Positions 8,551 through 17,178 are shown, counted from the first letter of the stretch. The stretch: 64,000 nucleotides of DNA from Spirochaetia bacterium UBA5763 (GCA_002418835.1 DIEX01000018.1:293118-357117); one strand, 5' to 3'. Translations and numbers: made by a program. The notes: generated by a model from the letters alone, not told the origin.

Positions 8551-8610
8551 TAATCTTTATCCTCGTTCTGCAGAAAAATTACAGTGGAAAAGTTCTGCGG
8601 AAGTTTCTGA

Positions 8611-10677
8611 TTAAATACTCTGGACTGCTGCCGGAATCCGTTCATAGAGTTTTGTATCTATAAAAAGATTAACAAGATCCGGATCAAGTTTATTCCGGTC
8701 TGCCTCCTCCTTTAATATTATGAGAACTTTATCAAGTGGAACTGATTTTTTATACGGCCTGTCCTGTGCAGTGAGGGCATCGTAGATGTCTGCTATGGCC
8801 ATCATTCTCGATTGAAGAGATGTTGCTTCACGTCCATTAAGCCTGTCAGGGTATCCGGTCCCGTCCAGTTTTTCATGATGGCGGAGTGCAATCTCCGGAA
8901 TGTTTTTGTATTCCGGGGGCCATGGGATTTTACTTACAAACTTATATGTCTCAATTACATGGCTTTCAATCTCAATACGTTCCTGCTCGTTGAGGCTCCC
9001 TCTCTTTATCCTGAGGTTTATCCTGTCAAGGTCAGTGAGTATGTCGAGGCTGTTCCCGGTAATATCGGTGCATTCAATATCTGCGATCTCGTCAAGTATT
9101 CCGGACAGAACAGAATCAGGGTCGAGGTCGGTTATAGTCGGTTCATTGAGCCTGATGAGCTGTTCTTTCATCTCTGTTACGCGGGTGAGTTTTTTTATCT
9201 TTTCCTCATGAGTTGCTGACAGAGTTTCATTGGAAGGTCTGTTGGATGCCAGGCTTTCTCTTATTATATCCATCTCTTTCGCGAAAAATTTAAGCTCAAT
9301 ATAGCGATAGAGATAGTCGAGACGGAGTTTCAGATTTTCAAGATCCTTGGGATAGAGTTTTTTTGCTTTTTTAAATATGTTCAGGTCTATGTAAACCTTG
9401 CCGAAATCATGGAGGAGCGCGGCAAATTCCAGTTCTTTTATATCTGTTTCAGTGAATTTATATTTACCGAGATATCCTTTATCAACACTGTTTACAGCCA
9501 TGGCCATCTCTTTGCATATAAGTGCGACCCGGAAAGAGTGACCGGATGTTGCAGGGTCCCGTGATTCTATTGCGGTTACCGACGCTTTGACAAATTCTTC
9601 GAACTGCATCTGTATCTGGTTTATAAGCCTGTTGTTTTCAATTGCAATAGCTGCCTGTCCGGCTATTGCCTCAAGCAGTGAATTATAGCGATCATCAAAA
9701 GTTACCACATAGCGATCAAAGTCCGCTTCTGTTTCGAGTTTTATCTCAAAAGCTTCATTTTCATATTTTCTGATCCCGGATAGATCCTCTTTGCTGTTAA
9801 TCAGCTGGATGACGCCAATTATCTGGTCAAGGTGATTTTTCATCGGGACAACAAGCATGGAGCGGCTTATGTAGCTGTGCTGTCTGTCAAAATATGGATT
9901 GAATGAATATGGAGCAAGTGCATCAATCATGTATGCGTTCGGCAGATTAAGTACCTCACCTGTTACAGCCACATATCCTGATATCGATTTGTTGTTCATC
10001 TCCATGACAAATTCCTCAAGAGGGATCTCCCTTGAGAAAGTGTGAGAGTATTTGAACCTAAGTCTTTTCCTGCTGTTTTCATCCTCTTCAACAAGATATA
10101 TACTGCCGCCGTCGGCCCCGGTTATTTTTTTGCTGAGATACAGAATAAGACGCAGGAGTTTCTCCATGTCTTTCTCACCGGAGAGTGACTTACCGATATT
10201 GATGAGATCCTCCTGGTCTCTCTGTGCGTCGATAAGTTTTGCGTAGTACCAGTTTTTTTTCTGCTCATTCTGAAAATGCTTTTCTATTATTGAAAAAGAT
10301 TTCTCTATTATAAAACGGATTTTTGATTGAGATGTTTTTTCATCGATGAAATCGCTGATATGATACAGGCGATCAAGATTATGATCAGGAAGCGAGCTGT
10401 CATCGCCGACGAGAAGCATCTGGTAGAAAATTTTTGAATAATCAATAAGATTCATATGCCTGTAAACTGTTTCATACCTGTTTATAGGTATGACTATAAG
10501 GCAAAGCAGCGTGGTGTTCTCAGATTCAAGGATAATTGAATCTATAGTTTTTTCAACATTCCCTGTTACTGTAATGGTAATCCCTGTGTCTGCCGGGAGT
10601 GAAATATTCTCTGAAAGCTCTTCAGCTACAAGGATTTTTTTTATTACATTTTTCTTATCGCCACGCATAAACATCAT
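8611..10677 (-). CDS. GAF-HD-GYP cyclic-di-GMP phosphodiesterase
   Basis: 688 residues. An N-terminal part (1-130) has strands and helices somewhat like a receiver without its Asp. A GAF sensor domain spans roughly 165-340 (GADGGSIYLVEED, SMLVVPMKNHLDQIIGVIQLIN). The HD-GYP domain follows: HD in ALLHDFGKVYID near residue 424 and HHEKLDGTGYPDRLNG near 600, then DIYDALTAQDRPYK. Both active-site motifs are intact, so it should hydrolyse c-di-GMP. The gap between HD and GYP is about 175 residues, far longer than the usual 60-70, because of an inserted helical region. Three close in-frame ATGs (10677, 10674, 10668) leave the exact start open. It heads the minus-strand set with the barrel, channel and VWA genes. 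Confidence 0.9.
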   Translation of the reverse strand: MMFMRGDKKNVIKKILVAEELSENISLPADTGITITVTGNVEKTIDSIILESENTTLLCLIVIPINRYETVYRHMNLIDYSKIFYQMLLVGDDSSLPDHNLDRLYHISDFIDEKTSQSKIRFIIEKSFSIIEKHFQNEQKKNWYYAKLIDAQRDQEDLINIGKSLSGEKDMEKLLRLILYLSKKITGADGGSIYLVEEDENSRKRLRFKYSHTFSREIPLEEFVMEMNNKSISGYVAVTGEVLNLPNAYMIDALAPYSFNPYFDRQHSYISRSMLVVPMKNHLDQIIGVIQLINSKEDLSGIRKYENEAFEIKLETEADFDRYVVTFDDRYNSLLEAIAGQAAIAIENNRLINQIQMQFEEFVKASVTAIESRDPATSGHSFRVALICKEMAMAVNSVDKGYLGKYKFTETDIKELEFAALLHDFGKVYIDLNIFKKAKKLYPKDLENLKLRLDYLYRYIELKFFAKEMDIIRESLASNRPSNETLSATHEEKIKKLTRVTEMKEQLIRLNEPTITDLDPDSVLSGILDEIADIECTDITGNSLDILTDLDRINLRIKRGSLNEQERIEIESHVIETYKFVSKIPWPPEYKNIPEIALRHHEKLDGTGYPDRLNGREATSLQSRMMAIADIYDALTAQDRPYKKSVPLDKVLIILKEEADRNKLDPDLVNLFIDTKLYERIPAAVQSI

Positions 10678-10808
10678 TTCCCCGTTAATTCTTTAACAAT
10701 AATAACTCTAAAACAGCAATTAAACAATTTTTTATTATAATAATTCGATTGTTTATTAATGCAACTAATAATTCAATTTTGAGTGTTAAAATCAAAATGT
10801 TTTGCTGA

Positions 10809-10851
10809 CTGCATGTTCAGAAATTTCCGGAGGAGATTAATGAACATGCAG
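10809..10851 (+). promoter_or_regulatory. 11-base inverted repeat around a ribosome-site-like sequence
   Basis: CTGCATGTTCA (10809-10819) and TGAACATGCAG (10841-10851) are exact reverse complements. The 21-base loop contains GGAGGAG (10829-10835), and the right arm contains the ATG at 10840. As RNA this would hide a start site; as DNA it could be an operator. Confidence 0.45.
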
Positions 10852-10920
10852 TATGATGCAGGGTTCCTATGCTTAAGGGGAAAATTTTCAACACACTGGA
10901 TCCTGATAAAAGAGCATTAA
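10840..10920 (+). CDS. possible 26-residue small protein
   Basis: ATG at 10840 with the strong GGAGGAG site five bases upstream opens a 26-codon frame (starting MNMQYDAGFLC) ending TAA at 10918-10920. It ends one base before the convergent ilvB stop codon. The good ribosome site and the hairpin over the start codon are the only support. No family is recognised and no plus-strand gene follows nearby, so it is not an evident leader peptide. Confidence 0.25.
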   Translation: MNMQYDAGFLCLRGKFSTHWILIKEH

Positions 10921-10921
10921 G

Positions 10922-12586
10922 CTACTCGCAGGCGGCCTCTTTCAGCATTGTTATATTAGCCTCACCGGGTGGTACCATGGGGTAGACATTGTATTCAGTA
11001 TCAATATGCATATTCAGAAGTATCGGCCCCTTTTCATTAAGATAATCTTCAGGCCTGAAAGAACCGTGCATCCCTGCCTCGATGCTGACACTTCGTATAC
11101 CGAAGTGGTGTGCAATTCCGGTGAAATCAGTATAAGAGCTGAACTTCGTTGCGAAATAATTTTTGTCATAGAAAAGTTCCTGCTGCTGCCGCACAAGTCC
11201 AAGCTGTCCGTTGTTCATGAGTACAATTTTCAGATTGAGATTAAGATCGGAGAGAGTTGCAAGTTCCTGAATATTCATCAGTATGGAGCCATCTCCGGTA
11301 AAGCAGATAACCTCTTTGTCAGGATTTGCATACGCAGCGCCGATTGCAGCAGGAAGGCCGAAACCCATTGTACCCAGTCCCCCTGATGTGAGGAAGCTTC
11401 TACCTCTTGCAAACGGATAGTTCCGTGCTACCCACATCTGGTGCTGGCCAACATCTGTTGTAATGATTGCGTCAGGTGAAGCTGCTGCCGCAATTTTTTT
11501 TATTATGCTCACAGGGTGGTTCGGGAGATACGCGGGGGACCTGTCGTTTCCTGCTTTAACCATGTTTACTGTTGTGAGCCATTCCCTTCTTTCTTTGCGT
11601 TCAATATGGGGGAGCATATGAGTCAGTATAGACTTAGCATCTCCGCTTATCGGTATTCTGCTTTTCCTTATCTTGTTGATCTCCGAAGGGTCAATATCGA
11701 TATGTATAAGAGAACTTTTACCGGCAAACCCGGCGAGCTTCCCTGTTGTCCTGTCTCCGAACCTGGCGCCGATACATATAATAAGATCAGCATCATTTAC
11801 CAGTAGGTTTGTGCTCAGATTTCCGTGCATCCCCAGCAGTCCCAGGTAGAGATCGCTGTCATGTCTCATAGCGCTGAGCCCCATGAGTGATACGGCCACA
11901 GGTATGTTACCCGTTAGGGCAAGTTCTTCAAGTTCGTTAAAGGCTCCTGAAGCAATAACTCCGCCCCCTGCATAAATTACAGGTTTACGGGCCCTGTTAA
12001 TCATTTTTGCAGCGTCAATTATCGACCTGATATCAGGTTCAGGCATTTTCGGGGAGGTATAATTACTTTCAGCCTCAAATTCAATTTCCTGAATCTGTAT
12101 ATCTTTCGGCACATCGATAACAACAGGTCCCGGTCTTCCGGAAACAGCAACACGGAAAGCCTCTGCCATAACACGGGGGAGTTCAGCGGTATTTTTAACA
12201 AGATATGAGTGCTTTGCAATGGGGAAGGTGAGGCCGTATGTATTAACCTCCTGAAACGCGTCTGTTCCTATCAGGGGGAGAGCAACCTGCCCTGTTATTG
12301 CGATAATCGGGACTGAGTCCAGGTTTGCATCAGCTATTGCCGTAAGGAGGTTCATGACGCCGGGACCGGATGTAGCCATAACAACTGCCGGTTTACCTGT
12401 TGATCTCGCCATACCCTGTGCGATAAAGCCGGCCCCCTGCTCATGACGCGCCAGTATATGGGTTATGCCGCTTCGGGACATTTCGCTGTATATAGGGAGA
12501 TTAGCGCTTCCTGGAATCCCTGTGACTGCTTTAATTCCCTGTTCCAGAAGGGACTTAATGATAATTTGTGCTCCATTCATCTTCAT
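10922..12586 (-). CDS. ilvB: acetolactate synthase large (catalytic) subunit
   Basis: A 554-residue thiamine-diphosphate enzyme that condenses two pyruvates (or pyruvate with 2-ketobutyrate) in valine, leucine and isoleucine synthesis. The catalytic Glu is in the N-terminal ARHEQGAGFIAQGMAR. The FAD/middle domain contains AVSLMGLSAMRHD and GARFGDRTTG. The ThDP/Mg site is GDGSILMNIQELATLSDLNL, ending MNNGQLGLVRQ. The order and length fit AHAS. No small regulatory subunit (ilvN/ilvH) follows, so that gene must be elsewhere or absent. A leader peptide and terminator lie upstream, giving attenuation control. Confidence 0.94.
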   Translation of the reverse strand: MKMNGAQIIIKSLLEQGIKAVTGIPGSANLPIYSEMSRSGITHILARHEQGAGFIAQGMARSTGKPAVVMATSGPGVMNLLTAIADANLDSVPIIAITGQVALPLIGTDAFQEVNTYGLTFPIAKHSYLVKNTAELPRVMAEAFRVAVSGRPGPVVIDVPKDIQIQEIEFEAESNYTSPKMPEPDIRSIIDAAKMINRARKPVIYAGGGVIASGAFNELEELALTGNIPVAVSLMGLSAMRHDSDLYLGLLGMHGNLSTNLLVNDADLIICIGARFGDRTTGKLAGFAGKSSLIHIDIDPSEINKIRKSRIPISGDAKSILTHMLPHIERKERREWLTTVNMVKAGNDRSPAYLPNHPVSIIKKIAAAASPDAIITTDVGQHQMWVARNYPFARGRSFLTSGGLGTMGFGLPAAIGAAYANPDKEVICFTGDGSILMNIQELATLSDLNLNLKIVLMNNGQLGLVRQQQELFYDKNYFATKFSSYTDFTGIAHHFGIRSVSIEAGMHGSFRPEDYLNEKGPILLNMHIDTEYNVYPMVPPGEANITMLKEAACE

Positions 12587-12613
12587 ATCAGGCTCCTTTA
12601 TTTTTTTTGAAAT

Positions 12614-12651
12614 AAAAAAAGCCCCTGCCGGTTTGCACCGGCAGGGGCTTT
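12614..12651 (-). terminator. attenuator terminator of ilvB
   Basis: On the minus strand a stem with exact arms of 12 bases (12637-12648 and 12621-12632, GC-rich GCCCCTGCCGGT on the plus strand), a four-base loop and further A-T pairs is followed by seven T before the ilvB ribosome site. It lies between the leader peptide and ilvB. Segment 12630-12639 within it can instead pair with 12682-12691 of the leader. Confidence 0.9.
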
Positions 12652-12691
12652 GCTTTTATTGTATTATTGCTATTACCCTATGGCGCAAACC
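12630..12691 (-). promoter_or_regulatory. antiterminator pairing of the ilvB leader
   Basis: In the minus-strand RNA, GGTTTGCGCC (12691 to 12682, the last codons of the leader peptide) can pair with GGTGCAAACC (12639 to 12630, in the loop and arms of the terminator). That is ten pairs with one G-U, and it excludes the terminator. A ribosome that reaches the leader stop would cover the first segment; one stalled at the Val codons would leave it free. Confidence 0.7.
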
Positions 12692-12773
12692 TGTATGTAT
12701 CTGCACAGACGACCACGACCACGATGTTCACGAGGTTTAAAGCTAAAAGTGATGTCTGTATAAGTTTTTTCAT
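12678..12773 (-). CDS. ilvL: ilv leader peptide (branched-chain amino acid attenuator)
   Basis: A 31-residue peptide starts MKKLIQTSLLALNLVN and then has Ile followed by five Val in a row, ending CADTYRFAP and TAG. Counting all, Val, Leu and Ile make up 13 of 31 residues. Such runs of control codons mark leader peptides like IlvL, IvbL and IlvB leaders. A GGA sequence precedes the start and a promoter lies about 25 bases up. The stop is 27 bases before the terminator hairpin. Starvation for valine, leucine or isoleucine should stall the ribosome and allow ilvB transcription. Confidence 0.88.
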   Translation of the reverse strand: MKKLIQTSLLALNLVNIVVVVVCADTYRFAP

Positions 12774-12800
12774 ATAGATTTTCCGCTTCGGTTGCAAAGA

Positions 12801-12828
12801 ATAAAAGTAATATCCTGATTCATGTCAA
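12801..12828 (-). promoter_or_regulatory. promoter of the ilv leader-ilvB unit
   Basis: On the minus strand TTGACA (12828-12823) and TTTTAT (12806-12801) are separated by 16 bases. Transcription would begin near 12795, just upstream of the leader peptide. Confidence 0.6.
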
Positions 12829-12858
12829 TTTTTTTTTATTTATCCTGAAGTTTTTTTA

Positions 12859-13740
12859 TCAATTTTTCCCTTTAAAAATATTTCTCACTGTATCCATAAA
12901 GTCTGAAGGGAGAATCACAACTTTGCTTGACTGGGAATCACTGATTTTCATAAGGCCCTTAACATACTCCTGACCGAGAAGATATATCAGGGGATCCCCC
13001 CCTGTTGATTTTAATGAAGTTGCAACTGACTCAATTGCGTTTGCCTCGGCCTGCGCCAGTCTCTCCCTGGCTTCAGCATCACGGAGGGCAGATTCTTTCC
13101 TCGCCTCTGCTTCAAGAATCTGCGCACGCTTGAATCCTTCCGCCTTCTTCTCCTGGGCTTCTCTCTGAGCTTCTGCTTCAAGTACAGTGGCCCGGCGCTC
13201 CCTCTCCGCTTTCATCTGGAGTGTCATAGCTTTCAGAAGATCTTCCGGCGGTACTATGTCTTTAATTTCAACACGGGTAATTTTTGCACCCCAGGAGTCT
13301 GTTGCCTGATCAAGTATATGAAGGAGCTCCATATTGATCTTGTCCCGTGAGGAGAGAGACTGGTCTAATGACATCTTACCCATGATTGAACGGAGACTTG
13401 TGAGTGCCAGGTTGCTTATTGCAAGCTGAAGGTTCTCGATTCCGTAGTAAGCTTTATACGGATCAAGTATCTTATAGAACACAACTCCGTCAACTTTAAC
13501 AGAGGCATTATCCTCGGATATTATACCCTGCGGCGGAAGATCCATTACCTGCTCCCTTATATCAATTTTTTGTGAAACACGGGAGAATATGGGATTTATA
13601 AGATTAAGCCCGGGATTAAGAGTTTTTGCATATTTACCGAAACGCTCAACAAGCCAGTTTTCAGCCTGGGGGACAATGCGCACCCCTTTAAGAATGAGAA
13701 ATACCGCGAGTATTGCAACTGCCAGTACAAAATAATTCAT
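12859..13740 (-). CDS. qmcA: SPFH/stomatin-like membrane protease-associated protein (QmcA type)
   Basis: 293 residues. An N-terminal membrane anchor (about 2-20) is followed by the stomatin signature: VPQAENWLVERFGKYAKTLNPGLNLINP, DLPPQGIISEDNASVKVDGVVFYKILDP, then MGKMSLDQSLSSRDKIN. A long Glu/Ala/Arg-rich helix (185-245, repeated EAEARKESALRDAEARERL) is typical of these scaffolds, which form ring assemblies in the membrane. It begins 2 bases after the NfeD gene, the classic partner. The pair is linked in other bacteria with membrane quality control; the protease itself is not encoded here. Confidence 0.9.
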   Translation of the reverse strand: MNYFVLAVAILAVFLILKGVRIVPQAENWLVERFGKYAKTLNPGLNLINPIFSRVSQKIDIREQVMDLPPQGIISEDNASVKVDGVVFYKILDPYKAYYGIENLQLAISNLALTSLRSIMGKMSLDQSLSSRDKINMELLHILDQATDSWGAKITRVEIKDIVPPEDLLKAMTLQMKAERERRATVLEAEAQREAQEKKAEGFKRAQILEAEARKESALRDAEARERLAQAEANAIESVATSLKSTGGDPLIYLLGQEYVKGLMKISDSQSSKVVILPSDFMDTVRNIFKGKN

Positions 13741-13742
13741 TA

Positions 13743-14192
13743 CTACCTCCCTTCACCTTTTTTAACTATAAGTTTTATTCCGCTGGCCTCAAGGACCTGG
13801 ATTTCATCATTAATTTCTATTACACCGGATGATTCAGCCTTCCACCTGGTGAGTCCGTGGTATGTCTCGTATAATTCAACCTCTCCCGGTTTCCCCGGTT
13901 CAATACGGGAGATGCATTTCCCCCGTAGTTTAAAGAGTGTGGGGTCACGCTGATCGTCTTCGGTATCGGGATGGAACTTTTTTTTAAGCACACCGAACCA
14001 CAGAGCTAAAAAGAGAATTGATGAAGCAAAGAAAATGAGCCACTGAATCGCCTCAGATTCAATTATACCTGTAAAGCTGAGAAGCGCTGTAAGAGCTGCC
14101 CCCAGTCCGAACCAGAATATAATGAAGCCTGGAGCAACTATTTCCACAGCCATCAGGATTACACCCACAGCAAGCCATATAAGCGGTGTCAT
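13743..14192 (-). CDS. NfeD-like membrane protein
   Basis: 149 residues. Three closely spaced membrane helices (about 4-22, 28-44, 50-67; start MTPLIWLAVGVILMAVEI and FWFGLGAALTALLSF) are followed by a soluble beta-barrel OB-fold domain (89-149; LRGKCISRIEPGKPGEVELY, WKAESSGVIEINDEIQVLEASGIKLIVKK). This is the short NfeD form without the ClpP-class protease domain. It precedes the stomatin-like gene by 2 bases in the usual order. Confidence 0.9.
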   Translation of the reverse strand: MTPLIWLAVGVILMAVEIVAPGFIIFWFGLGAALTALLSFTGIIESEAIQWLIFFASSILFLALWFGVLKKKFHPDTEDDQRDPTLFKLRGKCISRIEPGKPGEVELYETYHGLTRWKAESSGVIEINDEIQVLEASGIKLIVKKGEGR

Positions 14193-14417
14193 GAATACCT
14201 CCGATAATTATATAAAATTATATATTCTCTGCTGATAAGTCAAGAGTATTGATACTTATTAAGTGTAACATTTTAGAGTCGGATTTCATCAGATTTTATC
14301 TTGACTATCCCCTCTGCTGAAATGTGATTGACCAGAATATAATAAATTGCGGTGCGGGTAATTCCGGATTTAATTATCCGGGCAGGGCAGATAATTACAG
14401 TATCGCCAGGGGAAGCT

Positions 14418-14657
14418 ATGTCAGGTTCATTGCGTAATACTCTTTCCGGATTTCAGCGTTATGCTGTAATAGCAGCTTATGCTGCATTTATTGCTGTCGG
14501 CCTGGGGATTGGTATCTGGTTCAACTGGGTGATCATCGGGCAGATAGGGATTAACAGATTTATAGGGTATATTCTGATTCTTGTTTTATGCTCCGGCTGC
14601 TGCATAGTGTGCCATGAGATACTCAGCAGGGATGAAGCGGGAGAAGCCCGCAGGTAG
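14418..14657 (+). CDS. two-helix small membrane protein
   Basis: 79 residues with two hydrophobic segments (about 16-38 and 46-66) and a charged tail (EILSRDEAGEARR). The second segment ends in LVLCSGCCIVCHE, with four Cys close together. ATG 14418 is preceded by the strong site AGGGGAAGC; an in-frame GTG at 14352 has no site and adds a non-hydrophobic stretch, so it was not used. No family recognised. Confidence 0.6.
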   Translation: MSGSLRNTLSGFQRYAVIAAYAAFIAVGLGIGIWFNWVIIGQIGINRFIGYILILVLCSGCCIVCHEILSRDEAGEARR

Positions 14658-14755
14658 ACTCCGGCTATGGATTCTTTTGTCTCTATAATATTCTTGACAT
14701 CTGTCTCAATGTGAGCTGATAATCGGCCTTCTGAAAACCGGGGGAGCGGGTGAAC

Positions 14756-15562
14756 ATGCCTTTAAAAAAAGATGAGATAGATGAACTTGTCCGTAAACTG
14801 AGGGAGAGGTATAAGGAGTACTCAGAAAAACATAACCGCACATGGTTTGATGCAGAGGCATTTGACCAGCGGCTCTCCCACGCAATCAGGAGCAGGATGA
14901 ATATGGAAGGGTTCATACTTGCCGAGATATCAAACTTCGAACAGCTGAAAGAACGTTACGATAAAAGAAAGAAGGATAAAGAGAATTCTTTCTCGAAAGA
15001 GGTCAGCAGAATCATTGAGGAGAACACAGCAAGGATTAAAAAATATCCCTCGATTTTATTTCATCCCCGTTGCGACATGGAGATATCTCATTTTTACGGC
15101 GCGCTTTCTTACCTCACTCTTGATCTTTTCCCGATCTTCTGGTTACTTGCAAATGACGGTTCAATTAAAAATATGGTAAACAGCATTGAAGAGAGGCTTG
15201 CTTACCTTGCTGTTCAGCGCGGAGAGAGACAGCCCGGCAGGATAGCTGATCATATACTTATGATGAACAGGCCCGGAGTAAAGGATATTGAGATAGAAAA
15301 GGACAGGAACGATTATCTGAAGGAGGGCGCTTTTATGCTCCACGAGGTGATTGAATTCTGCGATAGCCTGATGCAGGTAAAAAACGAGCAGTGGAACTAT
15401 CCCATACAGTTCAGGAAACTTTTTATTGAAGAGGATCGCAGGAAGAGGGTTTTTGCTAATTTCCGTGATATGACAGGTTACGGCGCAATTATAAAAATCA
15501 GGGACTTTGCGGCTGAAGTAATCGAGGATTTCCGGCTTGCGGCCTTCAAAAAAAATGCTTAA
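14756..15562 (+). CDS. conserved-looking soluble protein of unknown function
   Basis: 268 residues, rich in charged residues and helix, no signal peptide or membrane segment. It starts MPLKKDEIDELVRKLRERYKEY and has an aromatic central region (SHFYGALSYLTLDLFPIFW) and an acidic/aromatic C-terminal half. The start ATG 14756 is nine bases from GGGGGAG; a GTG two codons earlier is less well placed. It overlaps the end of the convergent PP2C response regulator by 4 bases. No catalytic motif or family could be named. Confidence 0.75.
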   Translation: MPLKKDEIDELVRKLRERYKEYSEKHNRTWFDAEAFDQRLSHAIRSRMNMEGFILAEISNFEQLKERYDKRKKDKENSFSKEVSRIIEENTARIKKYPSILFHPRCDMEISHFYGALSYLTLDLFPIFWLLANDGSIKNMVNSIEERLAYLAVQRGERQPGRIADHILMMNRPGVKDIEIEKDRNDYLKEGAFMLHEVIEFCDSLMQVKNEQWNYPIQFRKLFIEEDRRKRVFANFRDMTGYGAIIKIRDFAAEVIEDFRLAAFKKNA

Positions 15563-17178
15563 ATTTTTTTAATACAGATCAGGGTGATGTCGTCGTTCTG
15601 CGGCCTGTATCCGTTGAATTCGTATAGGTTTCCCAGCGCATGATGCAGTAACTCTGAAGAACTGAAACTCTCTGTACCGCTGAGACTTTCGATGAGCCTG
15701 TTTACTCCGTACATCTCCTGGTAGTCTGTTGAATGCTCTTCAATTATACCGTCAGTATAAAGAAGCAGCAAATCCCCTGCTGACAGCCTGATTATCTCCT
15801 CCCTGTATATCTCATCGCTGAACAGTCCAATGACCGGGCTCTGGTTACCTGTGAGTTTTATATCTTTGCATGAGTCCCGGCTGATTATTCCTTTAGGATG
15901 CCCGGCGGAAAGAAATAGAATTGTATCTGTGTCAAAGTATATCTGCACAATCTGTGCTGTACAGTAGAACCGGAATTCTGAAAGTTCTGCGAAGAGAACT
16001 TCATTTACCTCCTTCGCGATGTCCGAAGGTTTTTTCCCGGGGGCGGATTTTTCCCTGAAGAGTGTCCTCACCTGGTTCCCCACATATGAAGACGAAATCC
16101 CGTGGCCTGAAATATCACATAAAACAATCTGGTATGTGTCCTCATCAAGAAAGAATCCGTCAAAGAAATCCCCTGAAAGTTCCTGAGCAGGCATGAAGGA
16201 GGAAGCTGTATCATATCCCTCTATTACGCTGAAGTCCGGAAGCTTTGACACCTCAAGCTTGCGGATTATATTGATCTCCTTCCTGTAGGAGTCATTGATG
16301 TTTTTAAGTTCATTACGGAAAGAGATATTATCATTGAGAAGATTTATGTAATCGACATAGAGTGAAATCAGCTCCTTCTCGTTGTGGCTGAAAAGGGTGG
16401 ACTTTTCCAGCAGTATATAACCGAATATTGAGTTTTTAAATTTTACAGAGAGCATTGCGGAGTAGATATCGCTCTCCCCCCGTTTGCCTTTGAAATATTT
16501 AATATTATGTTCGGTACTCCTGAAGAGATAGTCCTGCTTAAGCAGTTCCTTGAACGGAATGAATGCAAAATTTTTTGCTTTAACTTTTTGTGTTATGCTG
16601 AGAGGAATGCTGTTTCTTACTTTAGCAATTTCGATATAACCAACTTCAATTATATCTGATATTAACTCCGCACCGGTAAGGGTTGTGTCCGCGTCGTGAT
16701 TATTCAGGGAGTTTTTAATAAAATCGCTCAGCCTGAGGAGCTGTATATTCTGATCAAGCTGTGACTGGTACGCAATGCGGAGGTTTTCGCGCACAGACTT
16801 TACGTTATCAAATATTTTCAGTTTTGACAGCAGCTCATACTGTACAAAGGGTTTACGGAAATAATCGTCAGCTCCGGCGTTATAAGCCTCTTCGATTGTT
16901 TTATTATCTGTCATTGATGTGAGTATTACAAAAAAAGATTCCCTGAATTCCTGACTTTTTTTAATCTCGCGACATAGATTGAGCCCGTTTCCGTCAGGAA
17001 GGTTTACGTCGAGGAGAAATACATCAGGCCTGAATGACGGCAGAGTCTCAAGAAATTCCTTCACTGTAGCTGTGAGTATAATTGAACTGCCCGGAAGGCT
17101 CATCTTGATATACTCCCGCGCTACAGGATCATCATCAAGGACAAGGATTTTTAAATTTAAGTTATTTTCCGGGTTCAT
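15559..17178 (-). CDS. response regulator with SpoIIE/RsbU-type PP2C phosphatase output
   Basis: 539 residues. A receiver domain comes first: acidic pocket D15-D16-D17, phospho-acceptor Asp57 in FLLDVNLPDG, conserved Thr in ILTSMTD and Lys in YFRKPF. A middle part (about 150-300) looks like a GAF-type region without clear motifs. The C-terminal SpoIIE domain (about 325-539) has SGDFFDGFFL, VLCDISGHGISSSYVGN, FLSAGHPKGII and LLLLYTDGIIEEHS, which supply the Mn/Mg-binding Asp residues. Such proteins dephosphorylate anti-sigma-factor antagonists. No partner switch gene lies beside it. A GTG eight codons upstream (17202) is possible; neither start has a good ribosome site. Confidence 0.88.
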   Translation of the reverse strand: MNPENNLNLKILVLDDDPVAREYIKMSLPGSSIILTATVKEFLETLPSFRPDVFLLDVNLPDGNGLNLCREIKKSQEFRESFFVILTSMTDNKTIEEAYNAGADDYFRKPFVQYELLSKLKIFDNVKSVRENLRIAYQSQLDQNIQLLRLSDFIKNSLNNHDADTTLTGAELISDIIEVGYIEIAKVRNSIPLSITQKVKAKNFAFIPFKELLKQDYLFRSTEHNIKYFKGKRGESDIYSAMLSVKFKNSIFGYILLEKSTLFSHNEKELISLYVDYINLLNDNISFRNELKNINDSYRKEINIIRKLEVSKLPDFSVIEGYDTASSFMPAQELSGDFFDGFFLDEDTYQIVLCDISGHGISSSYVGNQVRTLFREKSAPGKKPSDIAKEVNEVLFAELSEFRFYCTAQIVQIYFDTDTILFLSAGHPKGIISRDSCKDIKLTGNQSPVIGLFSDEIYREEIIRLSAGDLLLLYTDGIIEEHSTDYQEMYGVNRLIESLSGTESFSSSELLHHALGNLYEFNGYRPQNDDITLICIKKI

